The position numbers and the translations under genes were made by a program. A stretch of 64,000 nucleotides of DNA from Bradyrhizobium macuxiense (GTDB taxonomy: Bacteria > Pseudomonadota > Alphaproteobacteria > Rhizobiales > Xanthobacteraceae): contig NZ_LNCU01000019.1 in assembly GCF_001542415.1 (NCBI RefSeq), forward strand, positions 1 through 64,000. The letters are read 5' to 3'. Positions within the stretch are counted from its first letter, which is position 1. The number at the start of each line of letters is the position of its first letter. Under the pieces are notes generated by a model. The model did no database searches. It was not told the DNA's origin and saw only the letters and a list, made by a program, of their open reading frames with translations. Of this stretch, positions 1 through 8,703 are shown piece by piece.

Positions 1-1118
1 CCTTCGCGGATCACCCGCAGGCCGTCATCGAGCGGCCCGAGCACGACGGGCCTCGCCTCCACCGTGTTGTCGTCCTTGACCACGAACACGATCTTGCGCG
101 ACTGGTCGGTGACGATGGCGGCATCCGGAACCAGCAGCGCCTCGTAGGGCGCGGAGCCGATGATCCGGACCCGGCCGAATTGCCCGGGCAGGATCGAGAG
201 GTCCTTGTTGGGGATGATGGCGCGGCTGCGCAGCGTCGCGGTCGAGACGTCCAGGCGGTTGTCGAGGAAGTCCATCGTGCCGTCATGGGAGGGCTTGGTC
301 TCGCCGGTCAAGGACACCTGCACCGGGTTCGGCGTGTCGCGCGAGCTTGGCCGCTTGCCTTCGAACCAGAGCTTGCTGTTGCGCTGATAGGTCGCCTCGT
401 CGACGTCGAAATAGATGTAGATCGGATCGAGCGATACGATCGAGGTCAGCAGCGTCGCGCCGCTGTCGGCGCCCTGCACGAGGTTGCCGGGGGTCACCAG
501 ATGGCGGCTGACGCGGCCGGTGATCGGCGCCAGCACATGGGTGAATTCGACATTGAGCTGGGCGGCCTTCAGCGCGCCTTCGGCCTGCGTCTCGGCGGCG
601 TGGGCCGCCTGCAAGGCCTGGCGGCGCTGGTCGACGACCTGCTCGGAGACTGCACTGGTCTGCACCAGGTTCAAGCCACGGTCGAGCTCGCGCTTGGCAA
701 GCTCCGCCTTGGCGCGCGCATCGGCAAGCTGCCCCTCTGCCTGCAGCGCGACCGCCTCGAACGGGCGCGGGTCGATGGTGTAGAGCAGATCGCCGGCATG
801 GACGATCGCGCCGTCCTTGAACTCGACGGTGTTGACGAAGCCGCCGACGCGGGCGCGGACCTGAACCTCCTCGATCGCCTCGAAGCGGCCGGTGAACTCG
901 TCCCAGTCGGTCACCGTGCGCCTGACCGGCTGCGCCACCGTCACGGGCGGCGGCGGAGGCGCGGCCGCCTGCGATTGTGCCTTGTCATCGCAGCCGCCGA
1001 GCGCCAGCGCGAACAGCAGGCCGAACGGCGCAAGGCCGCATCGTGCAAAGCGGCGAAACGAACCGCAATCGAGTCGGGTCGCCGGAGCCGGATGCTCCGC
1101 TTTGTCAGTCGCACTCAT
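1..1118 (-). CDS. RND efflux periplasmic adaptor (membrane fusion protein), partial
   Basis: 5' part of a gene for the periplasmic adaptor that links an RND pump to its outer-membrane channel. The start ATG (1116-1118) follows a GGGGAGACGG ribosome site. The product opens with a basic stretch and a hydrophobic segment ending LALGGCDD (Cys about 43, a possible lipobox). A proline-rich linker comes next, then the first lipoyl half (RARVGGFVNTVEF, GDLLYTIDPRPFE), a coiled-coil hairpin, the second lipoyl half (VLAPITGRVSRHLVTPG) and the beta-barrel domain. At least 372 residues are visible and the frame is open at base 1, so the 3' end is missing. The pump gene would be expected beyond the left edge. 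The family call is strong; the substrate cannot be told. Confidence 0.9.
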   Translation of the reverse strand, partial: MSATDKAEHPAPATRLDCGSFRRFARCGLAPFGLLFALALGGCDDKAQSQAAAPPPPPVTVAQPVRRTVTDWDEFTGRFEAIEEVQVRARVGGFVNTVEFKDGAIVHAGDLLYTIDPRPFEAVALQAEGQLADARAKAELAKRELDRGLNLVQTSAVSEQVVDQRRQALQAAHAAETQAEGALKAAQLNVEFTHVLAPITGRVSRHLVTPGNLVQGADSGATLLTSIVSLDPIYIYFDVDEATYQRNSKLWFEGKRPSSRDTPNPVQVSLTGETKPSHDGTMDFLDNRLDVSTATLRSRAIIPNKDLSILPGQFGRVRIIGSAPYEALLVPDAAIVTDQSRKIVFVVKDDNTVEARPVVLGPLDDGLRVIRE

Positions 1119-1617
1119 TCCGTCTCCCCAAGGACCTATAGACCTCCTGCCTTTTCAATCTTCCATAGTGTTCCGCGTGTCGATCGCGGAACCGGAAGCT
1201 TCGGCACGATGATGCTTTGGAGAGTGACCTTGCAACGTCGGCGGGTGAAATGGCCTCTCGCCATGGAGTCGATAAACGGGCGTTATTGCCGGTCGCTGTG
1301 CGGCGTGACGCCGTACCGAGGAATGCCACGAGCCGCATGGCGCTCACGAATTTCCTTGTTGGGGAGCTTCGACGCTGACTTCGCGGAGCATTCCTGCGGG
1401 TTATGGATATGATAGCTTTACCCGAATGGTCGCCGAATTTAATTTCCAACCGCTCCGGCCGGACCGCATGCGGCGCTGAGCTTTCGCACGAATTCCAATA
1501 TCGCTGCCGATAGCGCGCCAACGGCAGAGTGGGATGCCGCCTCGATCAAGACCGAACGGTATGGCGGTTAACGACGCCGCTTTGCATGACACGCTCAACG
1601 CAATGGAAGGATTCTCT
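1119..1617. other. Intergenic region with one repeat copy
   Basis: Divergent promoter region between the efflux adaptor and the OsmC gene. It holds repeat copy A (1245-1330). I see no credible gene: the open frames here lack ribosome sites and look like shadows. Confidence 0.6.
1245..1330 (+). repeat. MITE-like palindromic element, copy A (half)
   Basis: Contains the family core CTCTCGCCATGGAGTCGATA followed by CGTTATT and, further on, GACGCCGT and GAGGAATGCC. Copy B shows the same order on the opposite strand. Only one arm is clear; the partner arm seems lost. Confidence 0.55.
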
Positions 1618-2127
1618 ATGGCGCCCCACGACAAGGCATCCAGGCTCCGAGAAGTTTTCGTCGCGAGCGACCCCACCAACCATGGTGCGCTGGTTGGTCA
1701 CGTCGACGCATCTCAGTTTCCTATCGGCGGTCCAGATGGAGCGGGCCACGTATCTCCCGGCCCCAATCCTTACGACCTTCTTAGCGCATCTCTTGCTGCT
1801 TGCACCGCAATGACTGTTCGCTTTCACGCCCGGCGCCGAAAATTCCCGCTGGAGCGGGTAGAAGTCGGCGTCAGCTTCCATCACGGCGCGCAGGGCGAAA
1901 GAGATTCGTTCGAGCGCACTCTCGTGCTGGAGGGAGAACTCGACGCGCAACAGCGCGCATTCTTGCTGGACGCCGCAAACCTCTGCCCCGTTGGCGAAAT
2001 TCTCGGCATTGGCGCGGATATTCACTCACGCCCGGACGCCACTAGTTCCGGCCACAACGCAAGCGCTCACGCCAGTTATGAGAATGATCTGGCTGAACTC
2101 CAGATCCCGTATATCGATCCGGATTGA
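1618..2127 (+). CDS. OsmC family peroxide-reducing protein
   Basis: Small OsmC/Ohr-fold protein of 169 aa, a family that reduces organic hydroperoxides with two redox cysteines. The signature regions are visible: LLSASLAACTAMTVRFHA (first Cys) and DAANLCPVGEILG (second Cys, the usual CP dipeptide). The ATG at 1618 is preceded by GGAAGG at a good distance. An upstream in-frame ATG at 1534 would add 28 residues but lacks a ribosome site. The last 30 residues are polar and not part of the fold. It is monocistronic and sits in a cluster of redox-defence genes. Family assignment is firm; the exact substrate is not known. Confidence 0.88.
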   Translation: MAPHDKASRLREVFVASDPTNHGALVGHVDASQFPIGGPDGAGHVSPGPNPYDLLSASLAACTAMTVRFHARRRKFPLERVEVGVSFHHGAQGERDSFERTLVLEGELDAQQRAFLLDAANLCPVGEILGIGADIHSRPDATSSGHNASAHASYENDLAELQIPYIDPD

Positions 2128-2496
2128 GCATCTCTCGCGCCGTCGACCACTGCGCCGGGGTACCGCAGCCTATCATACCCGCGAGGCCACGTCGCAAAAG
2201 TGGTTGATCTCATCCATTAGCGGCTCATTGACAACAATCCGGCCGATTCCTGATCTTAGCCAACAGCACCGGTTTTCATCCGTGCGGTCCAATTCTCTCG
2301 CGTCCTCCGTGCCCAGAAATCGTGCCCTCGCGGGGCATTCGCTCCGGTTCACTGCTGCGTTCGACGCGCTCTCTTTTTTGCGCGCCGCGTCGATGGCATC
2401 GATTCCATAGCTACAGGTCATTGGACCATCGGATTTCGCGGTCGTACTTTTGCTCGTCTGCAAGGGAAAGACATACCACACACAGGGAGATGGACG
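2128..2496. other. Intergenic, nothing recognised
   Basis: No gene, RNA or repeat that I can support. It presumably carries the promoter of the downstream oxidoreductase gene. Confidence 0.5.
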
Positions 2497-3414
2497 ATGA
2501 AGGCAATCGTCGTAGCGGATCAGGCTGCAGGAACGGCCGGGATGACGCTCGTGGAGCGGCCCGAGCCGCAGGCGACGATCAACGACGTCGTCGTTCAGGT
2601 TCGTGCGTCAGGATTTGTTCCGACAGAGCTGGCGTGGCCCTCGACCTGGACCGATCGCCTCGATCGTGACCGAACACCGTCGATCCCTGGCCACGAGCTG
2701 GCCGGAGTCGTCACCGCGCTCGGCTACGGCACGACGGGTCTGTCGGTGGGACAGCGAGTGTTCGGCCTCGCGGATTGGTATCGCGACGGCACCCTGGCGG
2801 AGTACGTAGCCATGGAGGCGCGTAACCTCGCGCCACTGCCGGGCGACGTCGACTTCACGGTGGGCGCGAGTCTGCCAATCTCTGGCCTCACCGCGTGGCA
2901 GGGACTGTTCCAGCACGGCCGCCTTCAGGCAGGGCAGAGCGTCCTCGTGCACGGCGCTGCCGGCGCAGTCGGGTCCATGGCGACGCAACTCGCACGATTG
3001 GCCGGCGCCTACGTCATCGGCACCGGACGCGCCGTCGATCGTCAGAAGGCGCTCGACTTCAGCGCGCACGAGTTCGTCGACCTCGAGAACGACGTCCTCG
3101 AAGACATCGGCGGTGTCGATCTGGTATTCGATGTCATCGGCGGCGACATCGGGAAGCGCTCCGCGCGCCTGATTCGAGCTGGAGGAACACTGCTGTCCAT
3201 CGTCGGGCCGAGCGAGGCGCGGCCCGCCAACGGCCTGGCGGTCGACTTCGTTGTTGAGTCCGATCGTGCCCAACTGACTGAGATCGTCGAGCGGGTGCGG
3301 GACGGACGACTGCGGACGAACATCGGCAACATCGCGACCCTCGACGATGCCGTCGCTGCTTTCAATCCGACCAAGCGGATCAGCGGGAAGACGATCATCC
3401 GCGTTCGTCCGTGA
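2497..3414 (+). CDS. NADP-dependent quinone oxidoreductase (zinc-independent MDR family), copy 1
   Basis: 305-aa medium-chain dehydrogenase/reductase of the quinone oxidoreductase type, which reduces quinones or reactive enones with NADPH in the cytoplasm. The N-terminal GroES-like part contains RTPSIPGHELAGVV and GYGTTGLSVGQRVFGL. The Rossmann part has the nucleotide loop VLVHGAAGAVGSMATQLAR (about 149-167) and the C-terminal FNPTKRISGKTIIRV typical of the family. No zinc-binding cysteine set is present, as expected for QOR. GGGAGATGG precedes the ATG. A close paralog lies at 7316-8233 on the other strand, about 85% identical by eye. Confidence 0.9.
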   Translation: MKAIVVADQAAGTAGMTLVERPEPQATINDVVVQVRASGFVPTELAWPSTWTDRLDRDRTPSIPGHELAGVVTALGYGTTGLSVGQRVFGLADWYRDGTLAEYVAMEARNLAPLPGDVDFTVGASLPISGLTAWQGLFQHGRLQAGQSVLVHGAAGAVGSMATQLARLAGAYVIGTGRAVDRQKALDFSAHEFVDLENDVLEDIGGVDLVFDVIGGDIGKRSARLIRAGGTLLSIVGPSEARPANGLAVDFVVESDRAQLTEIVERVRDGRLRTNIGNIATLDDAVAAFNPTKRISGKTIIRVRP

Positions 3415-3597
3415 ACGGCACGCATTCGATGTACAGCGGCCGGCCGCGTCCTATCAGACGCGCCGGGGTCAACCTGGGAAGCTACCCATAGCCGCTGGCA
3501 TGAGATGTCGAACGGGCTCCATCCCTGCAGCATTTCCAGCAAAGAGCGCGAAGGCACTCGTGTATCTCAACCTATTCCTTCACACATAGGAATCACC

Positions 3598-4215
3598 ATG
3601 ACCAACGCCGTCATCGAATGTATCCTGAGCCGTAGCTCCGCCAAGTACTACGACCCTGCCGCCAGCCTGAGCGACGGCCAAATCCGCGAGCTGGTGCGAA
3701 TCGGCACCACCGCGCCGACGTCCTTCCACTTGCAGAACTGGCGCTTCATTGCCGTTCGTTCGCCTGAAGCCAAGGCACGGCTACATCCGATCGCCTGGAA
3801 TCAGCCCGCGATCACCGAGGCAGCCGTTACCTTCATCATCTGCGGTCAGCTGGCTGATTCCAGCGTAGTACCAGAGCGCCTGGCACCGGTGGTGGAAGCA
3901 GGCATCATGCCGGCAAAAATGGTGCCGGAATGGGAAATTCCCGCACGCGGTTTGTATATGGAGTACCCGCAGCGCCAGCGCGACGAGGCAGTTCGCACCG
4001 GCACCTTCGGCGCAGCGGCGATGGTCTATGCGGCCCGCTCGCTAGGCCTGGGTTCGACGCCGATGATCGGCTTCGACGCCGAAGCGGTGCACCGCGAGTT
4101 CGGACTGGCCGAGGATGAAGTACCGGTCATGTTGTTGTCAGTAGGGGCTGTGCGTCCGGGAAATTGGCCGCAGAAGCCGCGCCGTCCGGTGGCTGATGTG
4201 TTGGATATCGTTTGA
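3598..4215 (+). CDS. Nitroreductase family protein
   Basis: 205-aa FMN-dependent nitroreductase-fold oxidoreductase, likely reducing nitro compounds, quinones or other electrophiles with NAD(P)H. The N-terminal SRSSAKYYDPAASLSD and the FMN-contact region GTTAPTSFHLQNWRFIAV are characteristic. The C-terminal half contains FGAAAMVYAARSLGLGSTPMIGFD, the second FMN-binding stretch. The start at 3598 has AGGAATCACC in front. It lies 183 bp after the quinone oxidoreductase and 34 bp before the AhpD-like gene, so the latter two probably form one transcript. Confidence 0.9.
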   Translation: MTNAVIECILSRSSAKYYDPAASLSDGQIRELVRIGTTAPTSFHLQNWRFIAVRSPEAKARLHPIAWNQPAITEAAVTFIICGQLADSSVVPERLAPVVEAGIMPAKMVPEWEIPARGLYMEYPQRQRDEAVRTGTFGAAAMVYAARSLGLGSTPMIGFDAEAVHREFGLAEDEVPVMLLSVGAVRPGNWPQKPRRPVADVLDIV

Positions 4216-4249
4216 ATATTGGTGAAGCCGGCAACCTACGGAGATCATG

Positions 4250-4795
4250 ATGCCAAGAACTGCAACTCTAAAGCCGGAACAGGTGCCGGCCGATTCGAAG
4301 CCGACCCTCGATATGTTCACCAGGAACATCGGGTTCACCCCAAATATGATGGCAACTTTCGCGGCAAGCCCGATCGCGTTCAACTCATGGGCCACCCTGC
4401 TCGGCTCCTTGAGCAAGGCGCTCGACGTGAAGACGCGTGACAGCATCGGCCTGGCTGTCTCTGAAGTGAATGGCTGCGACTACTGCCTGACGGTTCACAG
4501 CTTTACCGCCGATCACATGGCCAAGCTGCCGGCCAATGAGATCATTCTCGCTCGGAAGGGCCATGCCAGCGACCCGAAGCGGAACGCCGCCATCGAGTTT
4601 GCGCGCAAAGTCATCGAGACCCGCGGCAAGGTCAGTGAGGCCGATCTGAAGGTCGTCCGCGATGCTGGCTACACGGATGCGAACGTCATGGAGATCGTCG
4701 CGCTGGTGGCCATGTACTCCCTGACGAACTTTTTCAATAACGTGTTCGATCCGGAGAAGGACTTTCCCGCCGTCGCGCCGGCTGGCTCGATCTGA
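4250..4795 (+). CDS. AhpD-like carboxymuconolactone decarboxylase family protein, copy 1
   Basis: 181-aa protein of the CMD/AhpD fold. The CxxC-H signature is clear in SEVNGCDYCLTVHSF (about 76-90), the redox pair and proton relay used by alkylhydroperoxidase-type members. Two ATGs are adjacent (4247 and 4250). The second is preferred because the spacing from GGAG is better and it matches the MPRTA start of the paralog at 17627-18169. It lies 34 bp downstream of the nitroreductase gene and is probably co-transcribed. It is longer at the N-terminus than AhpD itself, so peroxidatic activity is inferred. Confidence 0.87.
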   Translation: MPRTATLKPEQVPADSKPTLDMFTRNIGFTPNMMATFAASPIAFNSWATLLGSLSKALDVKTRDSIGLAVSEVNGCDYCLTVHSFTADHMAKLPANEIILARKGHASDPKRNAAIEFARKVIETRGKVSEADLKVVRDAGYTDANVMEIVALVAMYSLTNFFNNVFDPEKDFPAVAPAGSI

Positions 4796-5227
4796 ACTCT
4801 ATCCCGTCACATCGACCATCTCTGAGGTGCTTGGAGCCTTTATGTGATGCGAACGTAACGCCAGAGCCACTTACTCGCCGGCGCAACGACGAGCATGCGC
4901 GGGACGAGCTCGAACGCTGCTTCGCCTTCGATGATGGTCATGCCGGAACCGGGGAGACCATAGCGTATGGTCGGCAGCTTGCCTCTATCGATGTGGAGCA
5001 GGCTCCGACGGCGAACAGGCACTCGGACAACGAGGCCGACGCTATTTCCATCTACCCATCAGATTGTTGAGATCAGCTCGCGATATTCGCCAAAGCGGTT
5101 CGCCTGCCGTATCCAGAAGACCTAGCGGTGCATCAGCTCACATCAGTTCGACGGTCAGAGGCCTTAGGACACCACTGTCCGAGTCCCCGCCCAGATATGA
5201 ATGGGCAGCAATTCGACGATCAGCTGT
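4796..5227. other. Intergenic between convergent genes
   Basis: About 430 bp between the AhpD-like gene and egtD, which converge here. No gene, repeat or strong terminator hairpin was recognised. Confidence 0.5.
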
Positions 5228-6181
5228 TCAGTAGCGAACGAGCCCGAAAAGGCCGAATAGCCCGTCCGCATCCCGCCAAGCCTCAGCAACCCTCCATCCG
5301 CCAGAGCGGGCAAGCCGCTCGAAACTCTCCGCAGTATATTTTCGCGAGCTCTCGGTGTGGATGGTTTCTGACGTTCCGAAATGGAACGTGCGCCCGCAGA
5401 GCGTAACGCGCTGATCGCACAAGCTGACCAGGTGCATCTCAACGGCTTTATCGATCTCGTTCCAGCGCGCCACGTGCTTGAACTGGTTCAAACGGAAGTC
5501 GCCGCCCAGTTCGGTGTTGATCCGCTCAAGGAGATTGAGGTTAAAAGCGGCCGTCACACCTGCGCTGTCGTCATAAGCACGGAGAAGCATATCTACGTTT
5601 TTCTGGAGATCGACACCGATGATGGCGCGTCCGTCGTCGCCCAGGTGTCGTCCCATCTGCGTAAGCAAGGTCTTCGCCTCGATCGTGTTCAAATTCCCCA
5701 TCGTCGAGCCCGGAAAAAATCCAGTCCTGCCGCCGCCGAAGCAATCAAACGGAACCTCAAATACATCCAGGAAATTGCGCTCGATGGGGCGGACCCAGAG
5801 CGATGGGAAGCGCGAAGCGATCCTCTTCGAGGTTTCTGCAAGGAAGGTATCGGCGATGTCGATCGGTACGTAGCCTCGCGGGTCACGCAGCCCTGCCAGC
5901 ACAAGCTCCGTCTTAAGGCCGGCTCCCGCACCATACTCGATGAGAATCGCGCCAGACTCTACAAAATCGGCGATGTCGCTCTGCCGCTCTCGCAAGATCG
6001 ACGTTTCGGCTCGGGTCAGGTAATACTCATCCTGCCTCGTTATCTCTTCAAAAAGAGCAGATCCGCGCTCGTCGTATAACCAACGGCTCCGCAGTGTCTT
6101 CACATCGGCAGATAATCCGCCGACGACGTCTCGGGCAAATGCATTTTCAACAGAGCCGATGCTGCTATTTACGTGAAGCAT
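5228..6181 (-). CDS. egtD: L-histidine N-alpha-methyltransferase, EgtD-like
   Basis: SAM-dependent methyltransferase of the EgtD family, which trimethylates histidine to hercynine, the first step of ergothioneine synthesis. Signatures seen are YDERGSALFEEITRQDEYY (histidine pocket), the SAM loop IEYGAGAGLKTELVL, and FFPGSTMGNL. The ATG at 6181 gives 317 aa, close to the usual family length, with GCGGA upstream; an ATG at 6244 would add 21 residues. The expected partner EgtB (sulfoxide synthase) is not in the window. The next gene on this strand upstream is a small exported cupin. The methyltransferase call is strong; ergothioneine production is only inferred. Confidence 0.88.
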   Translation of the reverse strand: MLHVNSSIGSVENAFARDVVGGLSADVKTLRSRWLYDERGSALFEEITRQDEYYLTRAETSILRERQSDIADFVESGAILIEYGAGAGLKTELVLAGLRDPRGYVPIDIADTFLAETSKRIASRFPSLWVRPIERNFLDVFEVPFDCFGGGRTGFFPGSTMGNLNTIEAKTLLTQMGRHLGDDGRAIIGVDLQKNVDMLLRAYDDSAGVTAAFNLNLLERINTELGGDFRLNQFKHVARWNEIDKAVEMHLVSLCDQRVTLCGRTFHFGTSETIHTESSRKYTAESFERLARSGGWRVAEAWRDADGLFGLFGLVRY

Positions 6182-6274
6182 ATTTTCCGCTTTCGATGAC
6201 ACGGCGGATGACGGTCGCGATAACCTCGCGGCCGATGTCATCACCGTGGTTTCTTGCCTGGCGCGGCGCGTATG

Positions 6275-6688
6275 TTATTTGACGGGCGTCGTCAGCTGCT
6301 TGTCATTGGTGTCGAACACGAAGACAGCGAGCAGCTTTGCCGGCTCTGTCTTGCTGGCGTTGCGGCTGATCGAATGGGTCGCGCCCGGCGGTTCGGACCA
6401 GCTCTCGCCTGCCCGATAGATGCGCATGTCGCCGTCATTCACCTTCGACTCGATCGCGCCCGAGATCACGTAGGCGAAAATGAAAGCTGACTTCGCGTGG
6501 GTGTGGGACGGAGAGGCCGCACCCGGCGCGTAATCGACCTCCACGGCGAGCAGCGACTTGCCAGGGATATTGGGAATGGCCGCCTCGAATTTCTTCGTGA
6601 CGGTTTCCGCTTCGCTATCATGGGCGTGGATGGGGCCGGCCATCGAGAAAGCGGCGCAGGTGGCAGCGATAATGGTTCGGATCTTCAT
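6275..6688 (-). CDS. Exported cupin domain protein
   Basis: 137-aa protein with a signal peptide (IRTIIAATCAAFSMAGPIHA, cut after HA) followed by one cupin barrel. The metal-binding histidine motif shows as SPSHTHAKSAFIFAYV, and the second motif around PPGATHSISRN. AGAAGGAGA lies just before the ATG at 6688; an earlier in-frame start at 6730 is less likely. Periplasmic small cupins of this type have varied or unknown functions, and nothing here tells the ligand. It lies 93 bp upstream of egtD on the same strand and may share its transcript. Confidence 0.85.
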   Translation of the reverse strand: MKIRTIIAATCAAFSMAGPIHAHDSEAETVTKKFEAAIPNIPGKSLLAVEVDYAPGAASPSHTHAKSAFIFAYVISGAIESKVNDGDMRIYRAGESWSEPPGATHSISRNASKTEPAKLLAVFVFDTNDKQLTTPVK

Positions 6689-6778
6689 GGGCTTTCTCCT
6701 TCTGCCTATAGGCTGGTCTTCGTTCTTCATTGCTTCCTCTCGGCCTTGCCGGCTCGCTGATTACGGACACCGAACGGG

Positions 6779-7044
6779 TCAGTCTCGCGGGACGAAGTCG
6801 ACGTGGGGCCCCGGCTCGATAATGAATACCGCGAGCATGGCGAGAACGCAGGCGACCGCGGCGACAGGCGCATGTCCCGGCCAATCGCCGCAAGCGCGAC
6901 CATGACGACGCCGCTGCTGACGAACACGAGGCAGCCGCCCAGACTCGACGCGGCGAGCACCTTGGTGCTGCCCTGCGCGCCGACGGCCTTAGGCTCGCAG
7001 AGCGCCAGGCCGCGATCGGTCAGGATCAGGGACGCGCTGCTCAC
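6779..7044 (-). pseudogene. Frameshifted small membrane protein
   Basis: Reading from a GTG at 7044, one frame gives a hydrophobic segment (SSLGGCLVFVSSGVVMVALAA). A second frame then continues with another membrane segment, PVAAVACVLAMLAVFIIE, and a natural end PGPHVDFVPRD before a stop at 6779-6781. The two halves join if one base is missing near 6890. I read this as a two-helix membrane protein broken by a frameshift, or as a sequencing error. Family not recognised. Confidence 0.4.
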
Positions 7045-7315
7045 GACCTGATCCCTCAGGTGAGGTCGCGCGACTCACGGCGCGCAAGCTCATTGGCGAG
7101 CAGCCCGAAGCCGAGCCGCCGCGTCCGTTCGCGGATCACTCCTTGCAACATCGACTCTACCTCAAGTCTCCAAATCGCCGTCACTTCCAGCCCGCGCTGC
7201 GCGAGGCCACGGTCGAGCCACGGCCTGCACATGAAGAAAGCGGTCGATCGACACGATCCAAAAGGTGACGTTGAGGCACGAAGAGGACAGACCCCTTCGC
7301 CCTTCCCCAATTTCA

Positions 7316-8233
7316 TTACGGACGAACGCGGATGATCGTCTTTCCGCTCATCCGCTTGGTCGGATTGAAAGCGGCGACGGCATCGTCGAGGGTCGCGATG
7401 TTGCCAATGTTCGTCCGCAGTCGTCCGTCCCGCACCCGTTGGACGATCTCACCGAGTTGGGCGCGATCGGGTACGAGAACAAAGTCGATAGCCAGGCCGC
7501 CGGCGGGTCGCGCCTCGGTCGGCCCGGCGATGGTCACCAGTGTTCCTCCCGGCCGGATCACGGCAGCAGATCGCTTTGCGATGTCGCCGCCGATGACATC
7601 GAGCACCAGATCGACACCGCCGACGTCTTCGAGGGCGTCGTTCTCGAGGTCGACGAACTCTTGCGCGCCGAAGTCGACCGCCTTCTGACGGTCAGCGGTG
7701 CGTCCGGTGCCGATGACGTAGGCGCCGGCCCCACGTGCGAGTTGCGTCACCATCGACCCGACTGCGCCGGCCGCGCCGTGCACGAGGATGCTCTGCCCTG
7801 CCTGAAGACGGCCGTGCACGAACAGTCCCTGCCACGCGGTCAGGCCCGGCATCGCCACGCTCGCACCCACCGTGAAGTCGACGTCGCCCGGCAGTGGCGC
7901 GAGGTTGCGTGCCTCGACGGCTACATACTCCGCCAGCGTGCCACCGCGATAAGAATCCGAAAGTCCGAACACGCGCTGTCCCACCGACAGCCCCGTCGTG
8001 CCGTAGCCGAGAGCGGTGACCACTCCGGCCAGCTCCTGCCCCGGAATCGACGGTGTTCGGTCACGGTCGAGGCGATCGGTCCACGTCGAGGGCCACGTCA
8101 GCTCACCCGAGGTGAATCCCGACGCATGAACCTGAACGACGACGTCGTTGATCGCCGCCTGCGGCTCGGGCCGCTCCACGAGCCTCATCCCGGCGGTTCC
8201 CGCAGCCTGATCCGTTACGACGATCGCCTTCAT
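7316..8233 (-). CDS. NADP-dependent quinone oxidoreductase (zinc-independent MDR family), copy 2
   Basis: 305-aa paralog of the gene at 2497-3414, same length and collinear throughout. Shared landmarks are PSIPGQELAGVVTALGYGTT, the Rossmann loop ILVHGAAGAVGSMVTQLAR and the tail NPTKRMSGKTIIRVRP. Differences are spread along the protein (for example GFTSGELTW here and GFVPTELAW in copy 1), so the duplication is not very recent, or the copies arrived separately. The ATG at 8233 has GGAGACAATT upstream. Nothing visible separates the substrates of the two copies. Confidence 0.9.
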   Translation of the reverse strand: MKAIVVTDQAAGTAGMRLVERPEPQAAINDVVVQVHASGFTSGELTWPSTWTDRLDRDRTPSIPGQELAGVVTALGYGTTGLSVGQRVFGLSDSYRGGTLAEYVAVEARNLAPLPGDVDFTVGASVAMPGLTAWQGLFVHGRLQAGQSILVHGAAGAVGSMVTQLARGAGAYVIGTGRTADRQKAVDFGAQEFVDLENDALEDVGGVDLVLDVIGGDIAKRSAAVIRPGGTLVTIAGPTEARPAGGLAIDFVLVPDRAQLGEIVQRVRDGRLRTNIGNIATLDDAVAAFNPTKRMSGKTIIRVRP

Positions 8234-8703
8234 ATGAATTGTCTCCTCAGTTCATTCGCCTTGGATACTGCAACGCGCGTTATTCGATCGGACATGGAGC
8301 TTCCACAAGCAAAGGAGGGACGGCACATCGACGCCATGCCCGCTTACCGGGTCAGGAACGGAACCGCACTGAAGCCGCTAGGGCAAGGCGACTACCCTTT
8401 TTCTCCACGACCACACCTTTTCCCCACGCCATTGAGTGTTATTCTTCGAGTTTGCGCCGGCGCGGCTCGATGAAATATGCGACAGTGGTACGCGTTAGAT
8501 CGCAGCGCGCGACGAAGTTTTCCAATAGCCGGCATGTATAGTTTCCATAGAAGCGAGGAATGCCGCCGCGACGGCGTCGTGCGGCGAGGCAATAACGATT
8601 GTCTATCGATTCGATGGCGAGAGGTGGTTTCCCTCGCCGGGAGTTCGACCGTCACGATTGGAGGCTGCTGTCAGAAGCACCCTCACCTAAAACGAGACTG
8701 CGA
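8234..8703. other. Divergent promoter region with repeat copy B
   Basis: About 470 bp between the second quinone oxidoreductase and the MFS gene, read outwards in both directions. It contains repeat copy B. No gene is supported inside. Confidence 0.55.
8463..8640 (-). repeat. MITE-like palindromic element, copy B
   Basis: The right arm (8592-8631) is clear: ATAACG, then TATCGATTCGATGGCGAGAGG, the inverted core of the family. The left arm near 8463-8505 is degenerate (CTCGATGAAAT, then GTACGCGTTAGAT). The middle shares GAGGAATGCC and a GACGGCGTC block with copy A on the other strand. Confidence 0.5.

Noticed and set aside
180..1412. 410-aa open frame on the plus strand
   Set aside because: Antisense to the RND adaptor gene.
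7265..8473. 402-aa open frame on the plus strand
   Set aside because: Antisense to the second quinone oxidoreductase; His/Arg/Asp-rich shadow.
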